64,000 nt of DNA from Pontibacter aquaedesilientis. Its GTDB lineage: Bacteria > Bacteroidota > Bacteroidia > Cytophagales > Hymenobacteraceae. Positions within the stretch are counted from its first letter, which is position 1; each line of letters opens with the position of its first letter. The stretch covers positions 186,001 through 250,000 of the forward strand of contig NZ_JACXAJ010000001.1 of assembly GCF_014773225.1 (NCBI RefSeq), given 5' to 3'. This document shows positions 50,675 through 60,185 of the stretch, piece after piece. The notes below the pieces were generated by a model. The model saw only the letters and a list, made by a program, of their open reading frames with translations. It made no database searches and had not been told where the DNA came from. Position numbers and translations under genes: made by a program.

Positions 50675-52066
50675 ATGAAGTTAATTTCCCGAAAATCTGC
50701 CTTGCTTGCTGCGGCTCTGTTGGCGCATTCCTTGGCTTGGTCCCAGAACACCGCCACTAAACTCGCCACCGCCTTTCAGAAGTTCGAGGCTGACCCGCAG
50801 CTACAGAACGGCATCGCCTCGCTTTACGTCATTGATGCCAAAACCGGGCAGGTCGTGCTGGACCGCAACAGCAAAATAGGGCTGGCACCGGCCTCCACCA
50901 TGAAAATCATCACCAGTATCAGTGCCTACGAGCTGTTGGGCAAGGATTTTAGGTATAAGACGAAATTTGCCTTGCATAAAGGCGACCATGCTTCGCTGTT
51001 GGTGATGCCCAGTGGTGACCCCACTTTCGGCAGCTGGCGCTGGCCCCTGACCAAAGAAGGAAACGTGCTCAAGGGTATCGCCCAAGCCTTGCAGCGGACA
51101 GGTATAAAGGCAGTGCGCGAGGTAGTGATCAGCAACGAAGGATGGAACGAGGAGACCGTGCCGGATGGATGGATGTGGCAGGATATCGCCAATTATTACG
51201 GGGCGGGGGCAGCTAAACTTAACTGGCGCGAAAACCAGTACGATGTGATTCTGAAATCAGGCAAGCAGGTCGGTGATCCGGTTTCGGTGGTGAGGACGGT
51301 GCCCAGCCTCAACGGCTATGCGCTGCGCTCAGAACTGACCTCAGCCGCGGTCGGCACCGGCGACAATGCCTATATCTATTTCCCGATGGGCACCAACACG
51401 GCCGCTATTCGGGGAACTATACCTGTGAATGAAAACAGCTTTAAAATATCCGGTGCGCTGCCTTCGGGTGCCCACCAGTTTGTGAGTATGTTGGCCGACA
51501 CGCTCAAGACCGTAGGTATAAGCCTGCCACATCAGCCTGTCTTGCAACACAACAGCGTATCGCCACTAGGCTATACCGAATTTCACACGGTCGAATCTCC
51601 ACCTTTGGACAGCATTGTGTATTGGTTTAACCGCAAGAGCGTCAACTTGTACGGTGAGGCCTTGGTAAAGACCATTGCCTACAAAAACACCCATACCAGC
51701 GATACCCCCAAAGGACTGGAAATTATCCGGCAGCACTGGAGCGCGCAAGGTATAGCCGGGACCGAACTGGCGATGGTGGACGGCTCGGGCCTTTCGCCGC
51801 TCAACCGCGTGACCACCCATGCACAGGTGCGCCTTTTGCAGTACGCCCGCCAGCAAAACTGGTACCGTGGTTTTTATGCATCGCTGCCCGTCTACAATGG
51901 CATGAAGATGAAAAGCGGCACGATACGCGGTGTGAAAGGGTATACCGGTTATCACAAAGCCCGTGATGGCCGCGAGTATATATTTGCGTTTGTGGTAAAC
52001 AACTGCAATGGATCGGCAGCGACGCTTGTCAAAAAAATGTACGGCGTGCTGGATGAGTTGAAGTAA
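50675..52066 (+). CDS. dacB: D-alanyl-D-alanine carboxypeptidase/endopeptidase (PBP4, DacB family)
   Basis: A 463-aa exported S13-type penicillin-binding protein. The signal peptide ends near SLAWSQ. Catalytic motifs: S74-TMK77 (PASTMKIITS), S322-V-N (NRKSVNLYGEAL) and K413-SGT (MKSGTIRG). The large insertion between SxxK and SxN, typical of class C type-4 PBPs, is present (ASLLVMPSGDPTFGSWRWPL). It trims or cleaves peptidoglycan cross-bridges in the periplasm. The start lies 20 bp after the DUF1543 gene. Confidence 0.92.
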   Translation: MKLISRKSALLAAALLAHSLAWSQNTATKLATAFQKFEADPQLQNGIASLYVIDAKTGQVVLDRNSKIGLAPASTMKIITSISAYELLGKDFRYKTKFALHKGDHASLLVMPSGDPTFGSWRWPLTKEGNVLKGIAQALQRTGIKAVREVVISNEGWNEETVPDGWMWQDIANYYGAGAAKLNWRENQYDVILKSGKQVGDPVSVVRTVPSLNGYALRSELTSAAVGTGDNAYIYFPMGTNTAAIRGTIPVNENSFKISGALPSGAHQFVSMLADTLKTVGISLPHQPVLQHNSVSPLGYTEFHTVESPPLDSIVYWFNRKSVNLYGEALVKTIAYKNTHTSDTPKGLEIIRQHWSAQGIAGTELAMVDGSGLSPLNRVTTHAQVRLLQYARQQNWYRGFYASLPVYNGMKMKSGTIRGVKGYTGYHKARDGREYIFAFVVNNCNGSAATLVKKMYGVLDELK

Positions 52067-52075
52067 GGTATAGCA

Positions 52076-52303
52076 TTAGCTATTTCCTTTTTTGCTTTTC
52101 ATGTCAGGGTCGGTGACGGTGCTGGGGTTTGGCTGGTCGTTGCGGAACTCCTTGTCGGTACTGTCCGCGCCCCGGCTGGTCGTAGCCAGGTTGGCGTGGG
52201 TACTCTGTGGGCCTTTCTGCTGTCTGGGATTGTCCTTGTCCTGTTTGGTGTTTTCAGGGTTGTTTTTCTGGTTGGCGTTGTGCTTTTCTTTATTGTCGTT
52301 CAT
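52076..52303 (-). CDS. 75-aa hydrophilic, probably disordered protein
   Basis: A very polar sequence (MNDNKEKHNANQKNNPENTKQDKDNPRQQKGPQSTHANLATTSRGADSTDKEFRNDQPNPSTVT and on) without hydrophobic core, ending KSKKGNS. Similar small Asn/Lys/Gln-rich proteins are frequent in Bacteroidota and are often stress induced. It is convergent with dacB, 9 bp from its stop. Coding status rests on codon use and length. Confidence 0.6.
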   Translation of the reverse strand: MNDNKEKHNANQKNNPENTKQDKDNPRQQKGPQSTHANLATTSRGADSTDKEFRNDQPNPSTVTDPDMKSKKGNS

Positions 52304-52536
52304 GGTTTGTTTTCTTTAAGTAGTACATAAAATTTTACCAGCAGCACAGGCTGCGGTCTATTATTAGTACGAGTTACAGCGTACGAAAGGTTAAGAGTGG
52401 ATGCCGCTATACCTGCAACACGGCACATGTCATATGTATAGCGAAATCAACATAACGGTGTTCAATACGTTAAGAATCTTGTGTAACTAAGTGTACAAAA
52501 GCCTGTTATGTATATGGGCGTAAATGCTTGAAAACC

Positions 52537-52965
52537 ATGGAAAGATTTCTCGGCCCCTTTAGCCCGCAGCTTTATGCGATACTGCGCATTGTTTCAGGAT
52601 TGATGTTTGCCATGCACGGCACCCAGAAGCTATTTGCGTGGCCCGGTGACCGTACACCCGTTGATCTTGCCTCTATGATGGGCGTGGCAGGCGTGGTCGA
52701 ACTGGTTGCCGGTCTGATGATTGCCTTTGGGCTGTTTACTGGTTGGGCGGCCTTTGTTGCCAGTGGTCAGATGGCGGTGGCTTTTTTTATGACGCACTTT
52801 CCCGATGGCTGGAACCCGCTGCTAAACAACGGTGAGAAAGCCGTGCTCTATTCCTTTCTGTTTCTGTACATGGCCGCACGCGGCGCCGGTATTTGGAGTA
52901 TAGACGCTGCCATGGGCAAGCGCTCCCGCCACCCTGCAAACGCTGATCAGGCACATCGGACCTAA
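52537..52965 (+). CDS. DoxX family membrane protein
   Basis: 142 aa from ATG 52537 (an in-frame TTG at 52528 is less likely). Four hydrophobic helices are visible: YAILRIVSGLMFAMHGTQKL, MMGVAGVVELVAGLMIAFGLF, AAFVASGQMAVAFFMTHFP, and AVLYSFLFLYMAARGAGIWSID. LFAWPGDRTPV and the HFPDGWNPLLNNGEKAVLYSF segment are typical of DoxX/DoxD-like proteins, named for quinone-oxidoreductase subunits but usually of unknown role. It stands alone, with a long AT-rich upstream spacer without clear promoter. Confidence 0.88.
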   Translation: MERFLGPFSPQLYAILRIVSGLMFAMHGTQKLFAWPGDRTPVDLASMMGVAGVVELVAGLMIAFGLFTGWAAFVASGQMAVAFFMTHFPDGWNPLLNNGEKAVLYSFLFLYMAARGAGIWSIDAAMGKRSRHPANADQAHRT

Positions 52966-53020
52966 AATTTGAGCTGATGGCTTAACTGTCATGTGTTAGA
53001 CTGCTCACGGCTTTCATATT

Positions 53021-53494
53021 TCACTGAGCGGGGGGCGGGGCGGCGTTTTTATTGTTCTGGATCAGCACATCTTTCACGATCTGCAGCGCCATCTCTTTAT
53101 CCAGGTCCAGGGCGGAGTAAAGGTATTGAATCAGTTCTTCCTCCTTCTCGGTCACCACACAATCCGCCAGCACCAGTTGGATGGTATGCGCAAACAAATC
53201 AGGCCTGTTCTCGGGCGCTATTTTATCAACCGAATTATCGATGAGTACCTTGCTGCCCACCTGGGTATGGGCATAAAAGACGGTTCGGCTATAGGCCATA
53301 TTATCGTGCCCCTCAAAAAGACGCTTGCTGGTGAGCGTCTGGGCCAGTTCATCCAGTTCCACATCGGCCACATCGTCGTCCACCGCGATGCAGGCATGCA
53401 TGATCGCAATCCAAGCCTCCTGCTCGTTTTGAGGCGCGTAGGTATAGAAGTCAGGTATATCGGACCTGCCCGTTGTGTTGAAAACTCCTTCCAT
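53021..53494 (-). CDS. TerB-like (tellurite-resistance TerB fold) protein
   Basis: A 157-aa all-helical protein. Acidic metal-binding motifs recur in the TerB manner: IAVDDDVADVELDELAQTL in the first half and VLADCVVTEKEEELIQYLYSALDLDKEMALQIV in the second. The layout matches TerB/TerB-like proteins that act with Ter/TelA stress systems. It has no terC, terD or telA next to it. The nearest Ter-type components in this window are the TelA operon (35-38 kb) and the flotillin cluster. The C-terminus (NKNAAPPPAQ) is a short Pro-rich tail. Confidence 0.75.
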   Translation of the reverse strand: MEGVFNTTGRSDIPDFYTYAPQNEQEAWIAIMHACIAVDDDVADVELDELAQTLTSKRLFEGHDNMAYSRTVFYAHTQVGSKVLIDNSVDKIAPENRPDLFAHTIQLVLADCVVTEKEEELIQYLYSALDLDKEMALQIVKDVLIQNNKNAAPPPAQ

Positions 53495-53623
53495 CAGTTA
53501 TTTTTTGATTCTCCTTTCCATAGGTACTCCGTCTGTTGCGCAATTGTTATATCAGGTATGGCAAAGCAATTTTTCCGGCAGGTATGTACAAATTTATCCC
53601 TGTCCGGAGGTAGCATTCACCTG

Positions 53624-54490
53624 TCATTCAGGTCCTTTTAGTAGCCGGGCCAGTTCCCGTTGAAAAGCGGGATTGTCATTCATGCCATTGTGGCCTTGTC
53701 CTTTGAGCAGAATCACTTTGTCGGTGGGCTTGAGGTGAGGCTTCAGTTTCTCGGAGGAGCCCGGGTAGATGATCTCGTCCAGCACACCGTGGAAAATGGC
53801 AATGGGGGCTTTGGTTTGGGCTACATACCGAAAAGTCTCGAACTTATACCGGAGCAGGAATGTCGGCACAAAAGGATAGAGGCTTTGCATTAAATCGCCG
53901 AGGCTGTAGTAGGGTGCCTGCAAGATTAGGAGTTTTGGCTTGTTCTCTGCAGCCAGTTTGGCGGCTGCCGCCGAGCCGATGGAATAACCGGCGATGACAA
54001 TCTGCGCCTCGCTATACCTTGCCTTCAGGTGGTCATAGGCGGCCTGAACATCCCCATAAAACTGTTTCTCGCTGCTGATGTTGCCTTCACTTTTGCCATA
54101 GCCCCGGTAGTCGAGCACAAAAATATCGTAACCCAGATTGGTGTAAGTATCGGCGATCCAGCCCCAAAGGTCAACAGACCCGGCATTGCCGTGCAGATAA
54201 AATACCATCCCCTTGGGCGTAGCCGCCTTAAAGTAGAGGCCGTGCAGCCTGATGCCATCTTCCACGGGTATGTACACCTCCTCAAACTCCTGGTTAAAAC
54301 TGAACTGGTAGTCAGGCCGGAGTTTATCCGGGAAAAAGATCAGACTCTCTTGCTGAAAAGATAGAAAGCCCATAAGCAACAGGTAAATAGAAACCAGTAT
54401 AATCGCTGTCCTAATAATAGTGTTCAAAGCCCTTTCTGTGCGTGCATGGTTTATTTCACTCTTGTGTGCTGCAAATCGGTCCTGTATCAT
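53624..54490 (-). CDS. alpha/beta hydrolase (ABHD13/BEM46-like)
   Basis: A 288-aa protein with an N-terminal membrane anchor (about residues 27-46, IIRTAIILVSIYLLLMGFLS). The catalytic Ser is in GYSIGSA. The oxyanion block is VFYLHGNAGSVDLWGWI, followed by LDYRGYGKSEG. The acidic residue is in VLDEIIYP and the catalytic His in KGQGHNGMN. This matches the membrane-anchored BEM46/ABHD13 group, which includes acyl-protein or lysophospholipid-type thioesterases; the substrate is unknown. It is transcribed in the same direction as the P-type ATPase upstream, 59 bp apart. Confidence 0.88.
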   Translation of the reverse strand: MIQDRFAAHKSEINHARTERALNTIIRTAIILVSIYLLLMGFLSFQQESLIFFPDKLRPDYQFSFNQEFEEVYIPVEDGIRLHGLYFKAATPKGMVFYLHGNAGSVDLWGWIADTYTNLGYDIFVLDYRGYGKSEGNISSEKQFYGDVQAAYDHLKARYSEAQIVIAGYSIGSAAAAKLAAENKPKLLILQAPYYSLGDLMQSLYPFVPTFLLRYKFETFRYVAQTKAPIAIFHGVLDEIIYPGSSEKLKPHLKPTDKVILLKGQGHNGMNDNPAFQRELARLLKGPE

Positions 54491-54549
54491 CCGATAGTGT
54501 CACGCTTGCAAAAGCGAATTAAAAACATGCGTTGAGGTATAAGCGGAGC

Positions 54550-57324
54550 CTAGCTTTCGGTCACCGCTTTCTCTTTTTCTTTACGTCTGTTTATCCTGAA
54601 ACGGATAGTCTTTTCTATGGTCACGATGAGGAGCAGGATAACGCCAGCCCCAAGAATGCGCAGTACCTGCATGATGTCCAGCGGAGCCGAGCTGAAAAGG
54701 GTGTTCATAAGGGGGAGGTAGATGAAGAGTGCCTGGCAGAAGAACATGGCCGCTATCCCATAATATACCCATTTGTTGGTGAAGAATCCGATTTCCCGCA
54801 TAGGGCGCACCAGGGAGCGGCAACTGATCAGGTAAAAAGACTCCAGCACCACAAACACCGTAGTGGCTACCGTGCGGGCCTCTGCTATATTGGTGCCCAG
54901 GATGCGCCGCTCGTACAGGTATAGGCTAAAGCAGGCTATGAGCAAAAGGGTGCCTACCAGCAAGGTGCGCATGATCAGGTCCCGCGTCATGATGGGCTCA
55001 TGAGGCGGGCGGGGCGGTCGGTCCATGATGCCCGGTTCCTTGGGCTCGAAGGCCAACGTAAGACCCAGCAACACGGCAGTCGTCATGTTGATCCAGAGCA
55101 GTTGCACGGGTTGCACAGGCAGCTGCGTGCCCAGTACGACGGCGGCCAGAATAACCAAACCTTCGCCCAGGTTGGTGGGCAGTGTCCAGACAATGAATTT
55201 GGTGAGGTTGTCGAACACGCTGCGGCCTTCTTCCACGGCTCCTTCTATGGAAGAGAAGTTGTCGTCGGTGAGCACCATGTCGGAGGCGTCTTTGGCCACA
55301 TCCGTACCGGTTATACCCATCGCAATACCGATGTTGGCCTGTTTCAGAGCCGGGCCGTCGTTCACGCCATCGCCGGTCATGGCCACCACATGACCCCGCG
55401 CCTGCAGTGCTTTGACGAGGCGCAGCTTTTGGTCAGGCGATACACGGGCGAACACAGAAATATGCGCTGCTACATCTTCCAGGTCCTTGTCTTCGATCTG
55501 CTGCAACTCCTTGCCGGTGATCGCGACCAGTTTCCCGTTTCGTGTCTCACCCCGCAGTCCGATCTTGCTGGCGATGGCGGAGGCGGTCAGGGCATGGTCG
55601 CCTGTGATCATCTTCACCTCTATACCTGCCAACTGGCACAGCCGCACAGCTTCCACGGCTTCCTGGCGCGGCGGGTCTATCATACCTTGCAAACCCAGAA
55701 ACAAAAGTCCGGAGCGGGTATCTTCGTGGCTTATACCTGACAGGCCGTCCGGGGCTTCTGCCATTGCAAAAGCCAGCACGCGCAACCCCTCGCTGGCCAT
55801 TTCCTCCACCTGTTTGTTGATGGCGTCCGTATCCAAGGGCCCCTCCTGGCCATTTGCCAGCAACATGCCCCGGCAGCGGTCCAGCACGGCCTCTACAGCG
55901 CCTTTCAGGTAAATGACATGGCGTGCCCCATCGTGCAGGGTAGCCATATACTGTTGCTCCGATTCAAATGGGATCGCATCTTTGCGTGGACATTCCTGCT
56001 CTAGTTTTTTCCGTTCAAAGCCAGCCTTCTGTGCGGCCACTACTAAAGCTCCCTCTGTCGGGTCTCCCTCTATGGTCCATTTGTCGGCTTCCTCCTTTAC
56101 CGCACTGTCGTTGCAAAGCAGGCCGGCAATCAGCAGCTGTTCCAGGGCTTTGTTGGTGCTTAAGTCTGCTTTCTGATCCTGCTCCAGGATGTGGCCTTCC
56201 GGTCGATAACCGAGTCCATGGACGGCGTATACCTTGCCTGCCGCCACGATCTGCTGCACGGTCATTTGGTTTTCGGTGAGCGTGCCCGTCTTGTCTGAGC
56301 AGATGACATCGGTGCTGCCCAGCGTCTCTACCGCCACCAGTTTGCGGATGATGGCGCGACGTTTGGCCATTTTGGAAACACCCAGCGCCAGCATAATGGT
56401 AACAGCCACCGGCAAACCCTCCGGTATGGCACCTACGGCCAGGGCTACGGCCACCATAAACGTATCAGCCCAATCTGCGCCGCGGCTGATTTCGACGGCA
56501 AATACTGCCGCCGCCAGGCCCAAAATTACCCAGAGCAGGAGTTGACTGAATTCCTTTATCTTCTTGGTGAGGGGAGTCTCCAGGTCCTGGGCTCCGGAAA
56601 TAGCCTTTTGGATTTTGCCAACCTCAGTATGGTCGCCGGTACCCACGACCAGGCCCCTGGCTTGTCCGTAGGTTACGACCGTAGAGGCAAATCCCATCGA
56701 AAAACGATCGCCCAGCACATCGTCCTTGGCTACAGGCTGTGTCTTCTTTTCCACTGCCACCGACTCGCCTGTAAGCGCCGACTCATCCACTTTGAGGTCG
56801 CGTACTTGTAGCAGGCGCACATCTGCCGGGAACTTGTCGCCGGACTGCACCAGCACGATGTCGCCGGGCACAAGCTCCTGCGCCTTTATATTTTGTCTGT
56901 TGCCATTTCGAATTACCTGAGCTTTGGCCGTCATGCTGCGGGCCAGGGCGTCAATAGCTGCCAGGGCCTTGGTCTCCTGCACATAGCCGATGATGGCGTT
57001 TATGAAAACGACTGCGAAAATTACGGCCGAATCAATGTATTCCTCCAAGGTAAACGTGACAACAGTTGCGGCCAGCAGAATATAGATAAGGGGCTGGTGG
57101 AATTGCAGCAGGAACCTGACGAATGCGCTCTGTTGCTTTTTGGGCGTCATCACATTGAGGCCATAGCGCTGTTGTCGCTGCTGTGCTTCCTCCTCCGTCA
57201 GGCCTTCTTGGGCCGAGACATCCAGCAGTTCAAGCGCCTCCTCAGCGGCTATGCTGTGCCAGCTGTGGTGCCTGTCCTGTGAAATGGGTTCTTTGATCTG
57301 TTGTTTTTCCTTTGTCACATGCAT
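54550..57324 (-). CDS. P2-type cation-transporting ATPase (Ca2+/Na+-type)
   Basis: 924 aa. The N-terminal cation-ATPase domain (AEEALELLDVSAQEGLTEEEAQQRQQRYGLNVM) is followed by ten predicted helices, the actuator TGES loop (VDESALTGESVAVEK), the M4 cation site AVGAIPEGLPVAVTI, the phosphorylation site CSDKTGTLTENQ (Asp344), nucleotide domain with KGAVEAVLDRC, and the hinge MTGDGVNDGPALKQANIGIAMG. VAVGAIPEGLP is typical of Ca2+ (PMR1/SERCA-like) and Na+ P2 pumps; ion specificity cannot be resolved. It is not a heavy-metal pump, as no CxxC domain is present. Confidence 0.93.
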   Translation of the reverse strand: MHVTKEKQQIKEPISQDRHHSWHSIAAEEALELLDVSAQEGLTEEEAQQRQQRYGLNVMTPKKQQSAFVRFLLQFHQPLIYILLAATVVTFTLEEYIDSAVIFAVVFINAIIGYVQETKALAAIDALARSMTAKAQVIRNGNRQNIKAQELVPGDIVLVQSGDKFPADVRLLQVRDLKVDESALTGESVAVEKKTQPVAKDDVLGDRFSMGFASTVVTYGQARGLVVGTGDHTEVGKIQKAISGAQDLETPLTKKIKEFSQLLLWVILGLAAAVFAVEISRGADWADTFMVAVALAVGAIPEGLPVAVTIMLALGVSKMAKRRAIIRKLVAVETLGSTDVICSDKTGTLTENQMTVQQIVAAGKVYAVHGLGYRPEGHILEQDQKADLSTNKALEQLLIAGLLCNDSAVKEEADKWTIEGDPTEGALVVAAQKAGFERKKLEQECPRKDAIPFESEQQYMATLHDGARHVIYLKGAVEAVLDRCRGMLLANGQEGPLDTDAINKQVEEMASEGLRVLAFAMAEAPDGLSGISHEDTRSGLLFLGLQGMIDPPRQEAVEAVRLCQLAGIEVKMITGDHALTASAIASKIGLRGETRNGKLVAITGKELQQIEDKDLEDVAAHISVFARVSPDQKLRLVKALQARGHVVAMTGDGVNDGPALKQANIGIAMGITGTDVAKDASDMVLTDDNFSSIEGAVEEGRSVFDNLTKFIVWTLPTNLGEGLVILAAVVLGTQLPVQPVQLLWINMTTAVLLGLTLAFEPKEPGIMDRPPRPPHEPIMTRDLIMRTLLVGTLLLIACFSLYLYERRILGTNIAEARTVATTVFVVLESFYLISCRSLVRPMREIGFFTNKWVYYGIAAMFFCQALFIYLPLMNTLFSSAPLDIMQVLRILGAGVILLLIVTIEKTIRFRINRRKEKEKAVTES

Positions 57325-57778
57325 GGTAAGGTGGCGCTACTTGTTGGTGTTCTTTACTTATCTTACGGACAGGTAGTTAAGCTAGCCAACTTACCATCAG
57401 GTGGTTGCTTTTCTGTTCATTTATAATCAAGTAAGTACCCGGATGGAAAAGAAACAGGTTGCGCGGCATGTTCCGCAGGTATGCTGCTGTGGCAGGCAGA
57501 TGCCAGGCAGGGCACATCCGGTGAACAGTCTGGCAGAATCTTTAGCCTTGAGTTGGAATCTGTTGGCGTTTTAAGGGTATACCAAGTATATCAAACCAAT
57601 CACTAATACAAAGCGGTTTAAATAGTTGGTGCTGTCTACGAGCGATTGTAGATGTACTTTCGTTATATTAGCATACCGTGCATCAGCAAACAACGCTCCG
57701 GCAGCGTTGCATCAGGAGCAGCATAGGTAAAGGGCGATGTTGCCCAAAGGCACGGTTCAGCATAAAACAACCTCGTAT
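57325..57778. other. 454-bp divergent spacer (P-type ATPase / ABC exporter)
   Basis: No convincing gene or promoter; a 43-codon frame from 57444 has poor coding character. GC-rich tracts alternate with AT-rich ones near 57590-57680. It contains one GGGTATACC but no AGGTATA. A 14-codon N-terminal extension of the exporter gene (from 57737) lies at the right end. Confidence 0.5.
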
Positions 57779-58894
57779 ATGTCGTCAACTAAATGGATAC
57801 CCTGCATAAACCTGAAGCTATACCTGCTACTTTGGGGTGTGGTGGGTTATCTCACTTCGTGCTCAGGCAAACAGGAGACCACTCAGCCCACCGTGGAGGA
57901 TATTTCAGAATCCGTGTATGCCTCTGGCGTGGTGAAAAGCCGCAATCAGTACCAGGTATTTCCGGTGGTGAGTGGCATCATTCAGCAAATACTGGTGACG
58001 GAGGGCGATACCGTGAAAAAAGGCGATGTGCTGGTGAAGATCGATAACGAAGCGGCACGCCTGAATACCGAGAACGCCCGATTAGCCGCTGACTACGCCC
58101 GTGTGAGCGCCAACACTGAGAAACTGACCGAACTGCAGGAAGCCATCGACTTGGCCCGCAGCAGAATGCGCAACGACTCGCTGCTACTGGTACGGCAGCG
58201 CAACCTGTGGGCCAACCAAATTGGTACCCGCGTGGAACTGGAGCAGCGCGAACTCGCCTACAAAAACGCTGTTACAGCTTTTCGCTCAGCCCGTTTGCGT
58301 TACAATGACCTCAAAAAACAACTGGATTTTGCCGCACGCCAGTCGCAGAAGAATCTGCAGATTAGCCAGACGATGAGCAACGACTATACCGTGAAAAGCG
58401 AGACAAACGGCAAGGTATACAGCATGCTGCGGGAGAAGGGCGAACTGGTGAGTCCGCAAATACCGGTGGCCGTGATCGGCGACGCCCATGAGTTTATACT
58501 GGAACTGCAGGTGGACGAATACGACATAGCCCGTGTGAAGCCAGGCCAGCAGGTGCTGCTCAACCTCGACAGTTACCAAGGGCAGGTGTTTGAAGCCAAA
58601 GTCACCAAGATCAACCCGGCCATGAACGAGCGCACCCGCTCCTTTACCGTGGAAGCCGAATTTGTGACACAGCCCGAGGCCTTGTACCCTAATCTCACCA
58701 TAGAGGCCAACATCGTCATCCAGGCCAAAAAGAATGCCCTGACCATTCCCCGGGAGTACCTGGTGGACGGAGGCTTTGTGCTAAAGGAAAAGGAGGAACG
58801 GGTACCGGTGAAGACCGGCCTCAAGGACTATCAGAAAGTGGAGATACTGGAGGGGTTGACGAAAGAGGACGAAATTGTGAAACCAGGCTCATGA
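57779..58894 (+). CDS. HlyD/MacA-like periplasmic adaptor, lipoprotein
   Basis: 371 aa from ATG 57779 (an upstream ATG at 57737 adds 14 residues without signal character). It has a lipoprotein signal (LYLLLWGVVGYLTSCSG), then the barrel-sandwich halves VVSGIIQQILVTEGDTVKKGDVLVKID and SETNGKVYSMLREKGELVSP, separated by a helical hairpin (LNTENARLAADYARV...AFRSARLRYNDLKKQL), and a beta-barrel domain to FVLKEKEERVPVKTG. Such adaptors bridge inner-membrane ABC transporters and the outer membrane. It overlaps the permease start by four bases (ATGA), fixing the operon. Confidence 0.9.
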   Translation: MSSTKWIPCINLKLYLLLWGVVGYLTSCSGKQETTQPTVEDISESVYASGVVKSRNQYQVFPVVSGIIQQILVTEGDTVKKGDVLVKIDNEAARLNTENARLAADYARVSANTEKLTELQEAIDLARSRMRNDSLLLVRQRNLWANQIGTRVELEQRELAYKNAVTAFRSARLRYNDLKKQLDFAARQSQKNLQISQTMSNDYTVKSETNGKVYSMLREKGELVSPQIPVAVIGDAHEFILELQVDEYDIARVKPGQQVLLNLDSYQGQVFEAKVTKINPAMNERTRSFTVEAEFVTQPEALYPNLTIEANIVIQAKKNALTIPREYLVDGGFVLKEKEERVPVKTGLKDYQKVEILEGLTKEDEIVKPGS

Positions 58895-60150
58895 ACCGCA
58901 GACTGATACTAGGTATAGCAAAATCCATGTTGCTGGCCCGCTGGCGGCAGACACTGGTGGCGGCCGTGGGCGTGACTTTCAGCATTGCCATGTTCATCAC
59001 GCTGCTCAGTTTTATGAACGGACTCAACGACATGCTCGACAGCCTGATCCTGAACCGTACCCCGCATGTGCGGCTCTACAACCAGGTAAAGCCCAGCGAG
59101 AACCAGCCCGTGAACATGGCGACCGAGTACCAGGACTCCTACAATTTCATCAGCTCGGTGAAGGCAGGTATAACCCGTCAGGAGATTTACAACAGCGGCC
59201 CCATTATGCAGGCCGTGAAAGCAGATGATCGGGTGTTGGGCGCTGCCCCCAAACTCACGGCACAAGTCTTCTTTAACGAGGGCACCATCGACATTACCGG
59301 CGTGATCAATGGCGTGGATGTGGAGGAGGAGAGTCGCCTGTTCAATTTTCAGGATTACGTGACGTCCGGCAACGCTATCGACGCCAGGAACGTGGCCAAC
59401 AGCATCATTTTGGGCAAAGGGCTGGCCGATATTCTCGTGGCGGATTTAGGCGATGTGGTGCAGGTAACCACAGCGCAGGGCGAGCGCTTCCCGCTCAAGG
59501 TGGTGGGCTACTTTCAGTCAGGTATACAGGAGTATGATAAGGTACAGTGCTATGCCTCTATTGCCACTACCCAGAAACTGCTTGGCAAGCCAGCCAATTA
59601 CATGACCGATATACAGGTGAAACTGCACGACCTGAACCAGGCTCCTGCGGTGGCAAGGGAATACGCGCAATTATTCGGGATAGATGCAGAAGATATCCAG
59701 ACAGCCAATGCCCAGTTTGAGACAGGCAGCAATATAAGGTCGCTCATCTCCTACGCCGTGGGTGTGACATTGCTCGTGGTGGCGGGTTTTGGTATTTTCA
59801 ATATCCTCAACATGATGATCTACGAAAAGATGGACTCGATCGCCATTCTGAAGGCCACTGGTTTCTCAGGTCGCGACGTAAACCGGATCTTTCTGTTGAT
59901 TGCCATGAGCATTGGTTTTTTTGGGGGAATGGTGGGCCTTGTTTTCGGATTCATTTTTTCCGTCATCATCGATAACATCCCTTTCAACACGGCGGCACTG
60001 CCTACGATCGAGACATACCCGATCAACTACAGTCCGGTGTTTTACCTCATAGGCGGCTCTTTTTCCCTGATTACGACCTACCTGGCCGGTTTCTTTCCGG
60101 CCCGCAAGGCCAGCAAGGTAGATCCCGTTGAAATCATCAGGGGCAAATAG
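58891..60150 (+). CDS. MacB/FtsX-type ABC transporter permease
   Basis: 419 aa. The first helix near residues 20-42 (QTLVAAVGVTFSIAMFITLLSFM) is followed by a large MacB-type periplasmic domain with IMQAVKADDRVLGAAPKLTAQVFF and SIILGKGLADILVADLGDVVQV. Three C-terminal helices lie at about 285-310, 340-365 and 385-405, with IYEKMDSIAILKATGFSGRDV and FFPARKASKVDPVEIIRGK at the end. The family (LolCE/MacB) extracts lipoproteins or exports small molecules by mechanotransmission. Together with the adaptor and ATPase this forms a tripartite exporter. Confidence 0.92.
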   Translation: MNRRLILGIAKSMLLARWRQTLVAAVGVTFSIAMFITLLSFMNGLNDMLDSLILNRTPHVRLYNQVKPSENQPVNMATEYQDSYNFISSVKAGITRQEIYNSGPIMQAVKADDRVLGAAPKLTAQVFFNEGTIDITGVINGVDVEEESRLFNFQDYVTSGNAIDARNVANSIILGKGLADILVADLGDVVQVTTAQGERFPLKVVGYFQSGIQEYDKVQCYASIATTQKLLGKPANYMTDIQVKLHDLNQAPAVAREYAQLFGIDAEDIQTANAQFETGSNIRSLISYAVGVTLLVVAGFGIFNILNMMIYEKMDSIAILKATGFSGRDVNRIFLLIAMSIGFFGGMVGLVFGFIFSVIIDNIPFNTAALPTIETYPINYSPVFYLIGGSFSLITTYLAGFFPARKASKVDPVEIIRGK

Positions 60151-60185
60151 GTATAGCCGCCCAACCGAACCAAAGCAGAAATCTC

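Noticed and set aside
57444..57575. 43-codon open frame in the P-type ATPase/exporter spacer
   Set aside because: Cys/His/Leu composition, no coding signature or conserved context seen.
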